A program made the position numbers and the translations under genes. DNA of 64,000 nt, taken from contig JACGCM010002885.1 of NCBI GenBank assembly GCA_014058105.1, positions 124,001 through 188,000 on the forward strand, written 5' to 3'. The notes under the pieces are model-generated. The model saw nothing but the letters and a program-made list of their open reading frames with translations, ran no database searches and was not told where the DNA came from. Of the stretch, positions 58,526 to 64,000 are shown in pieces (within the stretch, counting starts at the first letter, position 1; each line of letters opens with the position of its first letter). The DNA comes from Kingdonia uniflora (taxonomy: Eukaryota; Streptophyta; Magnoliopsida; Ranunculales; Circaeasteraceae).

Positions 58526-59199
58526 GGAAGATATAAATGAACCTTAATTAATCAGTATCAGTGTAAGGTTCTTGTAAGTTAAATCAATCTGTCAACACCG
58601 AGTAGACTGATCTTTCCTCATGAGACTTTGTGTAATCAGTAGCCTCACATTTTATTGTTTACAAACTTTCCTTATCTATCTGAAAATACTATAAGGGCAT
58701 TAAGGGCTCTACGCAATGTCTTTTGCTCCTCATAATAACATCTAGCAATAATTATACACAAGTAAAATTACAAAAAAGATTTAACATGAATGACAAAAAT
58801 TAGATATATAGTTGAATGTGAGTTCCATGAGTTGTAAAGGTAGTTGATTATAATAGAGAAGGGTACTATCATAGACTCCACTTGATGGCTTTTTGTGATG
58901 AGGGGTGGTTTCTTGACTGTTTTTTCTTTGCTTTTTGACCTCTTTATGTTTGTTTATTTTTTCTGGTCAGATTGATGTGCTTGGTTTTCTCATCAATAAA
59001 GTTTCTATTTAGGAGTAAATAAATAATATTGGGAAGAAGTCGAGAAATAATTAACACTCTAGAAAGCTTCATAAAGTTCACTTTTTTGAAATACATACAG
59101 AGAATTATGTCGAGTGCAACATTTCGATTTACCTTTTTCCATAACCTACATGAAAAGATTGATGTGGAAAACAACCCAAAGGATAAGGAGAGATGGTAC
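58526..59199. other. Unassigned intronic or intergenic sequence
   Basis: AT-rich. 58885-59010 (tcaataaagtttctatt) resembles another LINE 3' end but has no TSD that I can see. Confidence 0.35.
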
Positions 59200-61165
59200 A
59201 AGGCGCAAAAATACTGTCCTCACATTTTAAACAGACTACATTACACACCAAACCGCTTGCAAAGCACAACAGCAAGCAAAGAAGCAAGCAACTCTAGGGA
59301 TCACACAATAGACTCTTCCACCTCCCAAATCCAGTCTGTACATTTTAGAAACATCTTACTCCAAGCATAGATCAAGGCTTTGATATCAAACAAGTACTAG
59401 CAACCCCTACTCAATCACTAGAATCATATTGTTTCATCCTAAGAGAATCTAAATGCCCCAACTAATTGTGAAGAGCAAGTATTTTCAAAATAATCTTGCC
59501 AGTTGGAGATATTGTGACTGGGCCACACCATACAGTAAATTGCCATTGATTTAGCCATAACCAAAGCATGATCCAGGAAGGACCATATCTCGAAAGCTAG
59601 GTATCTTCTTGCAAACTCATCTTAATAGTCACAATTCTTCTTGTGACTATTCTACATATCTACATACACCCCCCAACCCAAACCTCTTGTTCTTCTACGC
59701 ATGATATAATTATATACTAATTTCCCTGTTGAAAAGCGTCTGTAGCAATAGTCTAACCAATAAAACTTCGTAGCCTTAAGGTTTTCGGCACAACAGAATC
59801 TTATCAACTGAGTTTGCCATGCAAAGAAGTTTGGTGGAAAAAATAGACCAACAGATTTGAGAAGCTAGTTGGAAAACAGAACAAGAAACTGATAGCGCTA
59901 GAAGAAAGTTGAACCGAGAAGATGTTGTTAGTAGATATATTCCACATCCTTCTCTCTTCCTAATGAGGGTTAGGAAACACCATTTTTCGCTCTATCAACG
60001 AGTGCCACAGATCCAAATTCACTTCTATTAAACCCAGCGAACCGAGAAGATTCATTACCTCACCATTTCAAAAATGCTGCAATTCGTCCATCATTTCTTC
60101 TAGCAATATCATACAGATTGTGGGTTACCTAGAGAGATTCGCCTCACTTCTCGCCCATCTCTTACATTGCTGTATTTTGCCACAATGACTTAACACCACA
60201 ACTCACCCTCTACTTTGCAAAATCTCCACAACCATTTGCCCCTGAGCGTCAACCTTAAATCCTTCAAGCTTCCTAGTTTGGAGACGACATACTAGAAGTT
60301 CCTCATGAGTCATGACCCGAGTTCACCAACCACAGATGCTGGGATGGCGAATAAGAAAATGTATTACACCAGCATATTAGAAAAGGTACTTTTAATGAAC
60401 AGTGTTCTACCTTCGTTAGAGAATCTGCCCTTCAACAATGATAACCTCTTCGACACTTCGCTACAACTAGGCCCTACTAGCCTTGGCACGGTATAGATTG
60501 CATAGAAATTAACCTTTGTGTGTTGAAGGAAAAGACTCAACACCACAACCCAGAGTAGTTTCTGACTACGTAAAAGTGTTGATCTCTCCTACCCTAATAG
60601 TTTACTTCTGTTAATGATCCTCTCATTCCTAAACAAACTTTGAAGTAACGGAAAAAAGATTTCTGGAAAAGGAGTTGCTCTCTCTGAGCTTAACGAAAAA
60701 TAAAAGGATCATCTCCATCTGGACACGAAGCCTCGAACCCTCCTCTCCGGGTTCTAAAAATTCCCAAGCCTCCTAGTTCCAAACCCTTTGACACCATTCT
60801 GTCAAGACCCTCCATTGCAATAATAAACAATATGACACAGCGCATGGAATCCACATGCCTAAATGCCCTCAATAACTCAAAAATAATCCCTGCGAGAACC
60901 AAAACAAAGATATGGTAGTTTGCACTCGTTGGTTCATCAATATGAGTCACAGAACCCCATCCTCTAAAATATGTAAGCTAAAAATTCTGATCATGATCAA
61001 GGGCATTCTCCATATCTATCTTGCAAATGACTCTTAGAATGCCAAACCTCATTCTTAAGTCAAGACATCAATCATTTGCGATGACAACCCCTTGCAAAAT
61101 TTTACACCGTCTTACTGACACGACGCTCCCCTGATATGATATCAAGAAAAACTGAATCCAGCCAG
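59200..61165 (-). mobile_element. LINE relic, minus strand
   Basis: 61130-61040 (minus) reads ILRVICKIDMENALDHD, a variant of the RT motif (V)CK.D.EKAYDHV. 60850-60780 reads LFIIAMEGLDRMV, the RT motif after the active-site loop. 60470-60360 reads VSKRLSLLKGRFSNEGRTLF followed by IKSTFSNML, the block after the RT thumb. Many stops. Ends are not defined; the copia LTR at 61174 lies at its upstream side. Confidence 0.7.
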
Positions 61166-61173
61166 GACAACAA

Positions 61174-61704
61174 TGTTGAGCCGCGCCGCGGAAGCCGAAC
61201 TCCGATTCGATCCGATTAACTATGAACAAGCTAAAAGAATACACAACCAAAACCAATAACAAGAATTTAAGGTGGTTCGGCAATTGCCTACATCCACACA
61301 CAATAGAGAGAGAGAGAGAGTTTATTCAATGATCTTTGGTTACAATCTCAAACCAATTTGAGGTCTCTCAAGGTTTTTCTCTCCAAGGATTCCTCACAAA
61401 TAGATCTTTTTTTTTTGGAAGGTAAGCGGAGGGATCTTACCAAAGGTGGCTTACAAAAACACTAAGTATCCCTTATATACTTGGAAAACCCATTACAGTC
61501 GACATCGATCTCGAGACAATCCAATGGCTTCAAACAATACTTAAAATTGAGTTTTCTCGATGTCTGTTCGAACAAAGACTTATGTTCGAATAAATATTCA
61601 AAATCTATTTGAATACATAGGCAATCTGCCTAATTTGTTCGAATACACATTGAGTCTGTTCGAACAGACAATGTGTTTATTCGAACAGAAACAGAGCAAC
61701 CACA
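61174..61704 (-). repeat. 3' LTR of the Tork-like copia element
   Basis: Plus-strand ends TGTTGAGCC..CAACCACA. A purine tract (minus: CCGAGGTGGAGAAT, 61718-61705) adjoins it on the pol side, which fixes the right border; the left border is set by the TG and is less sure. Contains ttcaaggtggttcgg-type sequence, a GA microsatellite (61300-61320), and five or more ttcgaa motifs at 61565-61690. A TATA-like box (minus tatataagg) lies near 61475-61485. Confidence 0.65.
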
Positions 61705-61927
61705 ATTCTCCACCTCGGTGAAGATTTCCCCAAATCTGAGCCAAACTTCGCCACCAACCAAATCGAACCCAAAACGAAACCCTCTCTCACCAAATGTCCC
61801 TAAGGACCCAAACAAAACACGTCCCAAGAAACCCAAACAAACCAACATCCCGAAGAACCAAAATCGGCTGCACCAATGGTTGCCTACGTACCATGGATCA
61901 AGTCGCCCATAGTTCCCAAAATCCAAT

Positions 61928-64000
61928 CAATCCATATGAAGAATTTGAACCAAGTCCAAACAATAATTGAACTTAATCCCCGAAACAACTTTCGTAAACA
62001 TATTCGTCGGGTTATCATTGGTGTGAATCTTCTTCAACAGAATCTCACCCTCTTCCAGGACTTCTTAGACAAAGTGATAACGCACATCAATATGCTTCGT
62101 GCGTTGATGATGAACCTGATCTTTGGCCAAGAAGATAACGTTCTAACTATCACAGAAAACATCAAGATGATCCATCTTAATGCCCAAATCGCGCAGAAGA
62201 CCCTTCATCCAAATAGATTCTTTGATCGCCTCAGTCACCGCTATATACTCTGCCTCAGTAGTAGATAGGGCCACCGTTGACTGTAGCGTAGATCTCCAAC
62301 TAACCGGTTCTCCACCCAATGTAAAAACATACCCAGTAGTAGACCGCCGTTTATCCAAATTACCCATATAGTCAGAATCCACATAACCCACACAAAGATC
62401 AATTGAATTTTGCTTACGAAATTCCAAACCAATATCCACAGTACCTTTGATATACCGTAGAATCCATTTCACAGCTCGCCAATGATCTCTTTCCAGATCA
62501 TGCATATATCTACTAACCATACCAACCACCTTTGAAATATCTGGCCGAATACAAACCCTAGCATACATCAAACTACCAACAACGTTAACATAAGGAACTT
62601 GACTCATATGATTATGTTCCTCATCGGTTTTTGGATACATAAAAGCCTTAAGCTTAAAATGAGGAGCAAATGGTGTACTTACAGGTTTTGTGTTCCCATC
62701 AATACCAAATCTCTGAAGTACCTTCCTCGTGTACGTCGTCTGAGAGAGACGCACCGTTCCCTTCACTCTATCTCTATGAATCTCCATGCCAAGAATCTTT
62801 TTTGCATCACCCAAATCCTTCATTTCAAATTCTTGACTCATTTGCTTCTTCAACTTGTCAATCTCGTTTGTGTGCTTACACGCAATAAGCATATCATCCA
62901 CATACAAAAACAAGTAAATAAAAGACCCATCACGTAGCTTGTATAAGTAGACACATTGGTCATAATGACTCCGCTTGTACTTCTGCCCAACCATAAACTG
63001 ATCAAACTGTTTGTACCATTGTCTTGGAGACTGTTTCAAACCGTACAACGATTTCTTCAGCTTACACACATAATCTTCCTTCCCAACAATTTTAAACCCA
63101 TTCGGCTAAGTCATATAGATCTTTTATTTCAAATTCCCATGTATGAACGCCGTCTTAATATCGAGTTGTTGCAACTCCAAATCAAATTGCGCTACCAAGG
63201 CCAATAGGATATGAATGGAGGAGTGTTTCACTACCGGAGAAAAAAACTTTATTGTAATTAATCCCCTCCTTTTGAGCATAGCCTTTGGTTACGAGTCTTG
63301 CCTTGAAGCGTATATTATCATCTAGAGATCCTTGTTTCTTTGTGTAGACCCATTTACAACCGATCACCTTCTTTCCCTTAGGCAACTTCGAAAGTTCCCA
63401 AGTTTTATTCTTGAAAAGAGAATGCATCTCTTCCTTCATCGCTCACTCCCAATGTTTAGCCTCGAAATCGTAAATAACTCCCTTATAGGTGGAAGGAACA
63501 TCTTCTTCAACGACCAGTAGTGCATAGGCTACCATGGTCTTTGCCTTTGGAAGCACCATGTCCTTTGTAATCCATTCTAGCTTACTCACATTCCTCTTTG
63601 GTTTACTAGTTGCTATTGACTCCACCACTGGAGTCTCCTCATGCGTACCACCAAATGCTTCATTCTCGTCTGTGTCTTCATCATCTAGAACATGAACAAA
63701 ATGGCTCATCTCCCGCTGTCACACCGGTAGATGACCCCCCCCCCCTTTAGTACGGAACTCTCATGACCATGTGAAGACTCATCAATTTCCACCCGCTGCA
63801 AAACCTCATTTGTCGTCTTCTCTCCGTGCTCAGAAACTTGTGACTTCATCATAGAAGCCTCATCAAAAGTGACATCTCTGCTCAAAATAATCTTTCGGTC
63901 TTTCGTATCCCATAACTTGTAGCTTTTCACACCCTTCTTACCTAAAAAAATGGCCTTCCTTGCTCGAGGATCCAACTTACCATCTTTGATATGATAGTAT
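61928..64000 (-). pseudogene. Ty1/copia (Tork-like) pol, 3' part, running off the window
   Basis: Minus strand, from the window edge: 63975-63706 integrase tail (MDPRARKAIFLGKKGVKSYK, KDRKIILSRDVTFDEASMMK); 63709-63443 linker; 63439-63182 RT start (NKTWELSKLPKGKKVIGCKW, FKARLVTKGYAQKEG) with a stop and a frameshift near 63240-63070; 63069-62143 open RT to RNase H (LKKSLYGLKQSPRQWYKQF, active site YVDDML at about 62904-62887, RNase H YVDSDYMGNLDKRRSTTGYV and ALSTTEAEYIAVTEAIKESI). After a TAG at about 62140 the tail VHHQRTKHIDVRYHFV leads to another stop and MFTKVV, ending near 61930. A C tract (63735-63745) sits in the linker. At least four lesions make it dead; the long RT frame shows it is younger than the Tat element. 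Confidence 0.88.
63735..63745. repeat. Poly-C tract (11 bp)
   Basis: Short C run in the copia linker region; a likely place for a length error, and near the frame break between 63706 and 63760. Confidence 0.85.

Noticed and set aside
61630..61926. Phe/Gly-rich minus-strand open frame as a gene
   Set aside because: Lies between the copia pol end and its LTR and has no domain; it is non-coding retroelement sequence.

Overview
The window is nuclear DNA of a flowering plant, most likely a eudicot. The evidence is three intron-rich, plus-strand genes from plant families, AT-rich introns with normal GT..AG borders, and dense plant-type transposable elements (Tat and Tekay-like Ty3/gypsy, Tork-like Ty1/copia, LINEs, PIF/Harbinger, Mutator-like, hAT). 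No tRNA, rRNA, organellar or bacterial genes were recognised. All splice models were built by hand from splice borders, phase and family knowledge; each of the three genes gives an uninterrupted protein of about the expected family length.

Layout. 1-1035: minus-strand relic of a MuDR-like transposase. 2480-11621: NEMP/PNET2-type inner nuclear membrane protein, 10 exons, 503 aa, with an old copia relic and a short hAT element in its introns. 12692-22127: MATH-BTB protein of the BPM family (CUL3 E3 ligase adaptor), 4 exons, 404 aa, with a 6.4-kb first intron full of LINE debris. 24552-37892: vacuolar-type cationic amino acid transporter (CAT2/CAT4 group), 14 exons, 644 aa. Its introns hold a 5'-truncated LINE, a GC-rich inverted-repeat element, an hAT element with an 8-bp target-site duplication (TSD), and a copia LTR with its primer-binding site. 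The CAT gene also carries a fresh tandem duplication of exon 7 plus its acceptor, in frame.

38533-57690 is a nested stack of elements. A broken PIF/Harbinger transposon has its transposase gene split by a 4848-bp solo LTR (TSD TACAT). Next to or inside it lies a Mutator-like element with a 9-bp TSD (GAAAAAGTA). That element contains a full-length decayed Tat-lineage gypsy element, whose 5' LTR in turn contains a 650-bp solo LTR of another family (TSD TTCAC). 57899-58078 is the last exon of an unrecognised minus-strand gene encoding a C-terminal membrane segment. 58206-61160 holds LINE remnants. 61174-64000 is the 3' part of a Tork-like copia element on the minus strand, running off the window.

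The three genes act separately (nuclear envelope, ubiquitin ligase, vacuolar amino acid transport) and nothing suggests a functional cluster. The most interesting signals are the in-frame exon duplication in CAT, the element nest with readable TSDs, the tandem arrays in the 3' part of the Tat element, and palindromic TTCGAA motifs at the same end of two different copia-type LTRs.
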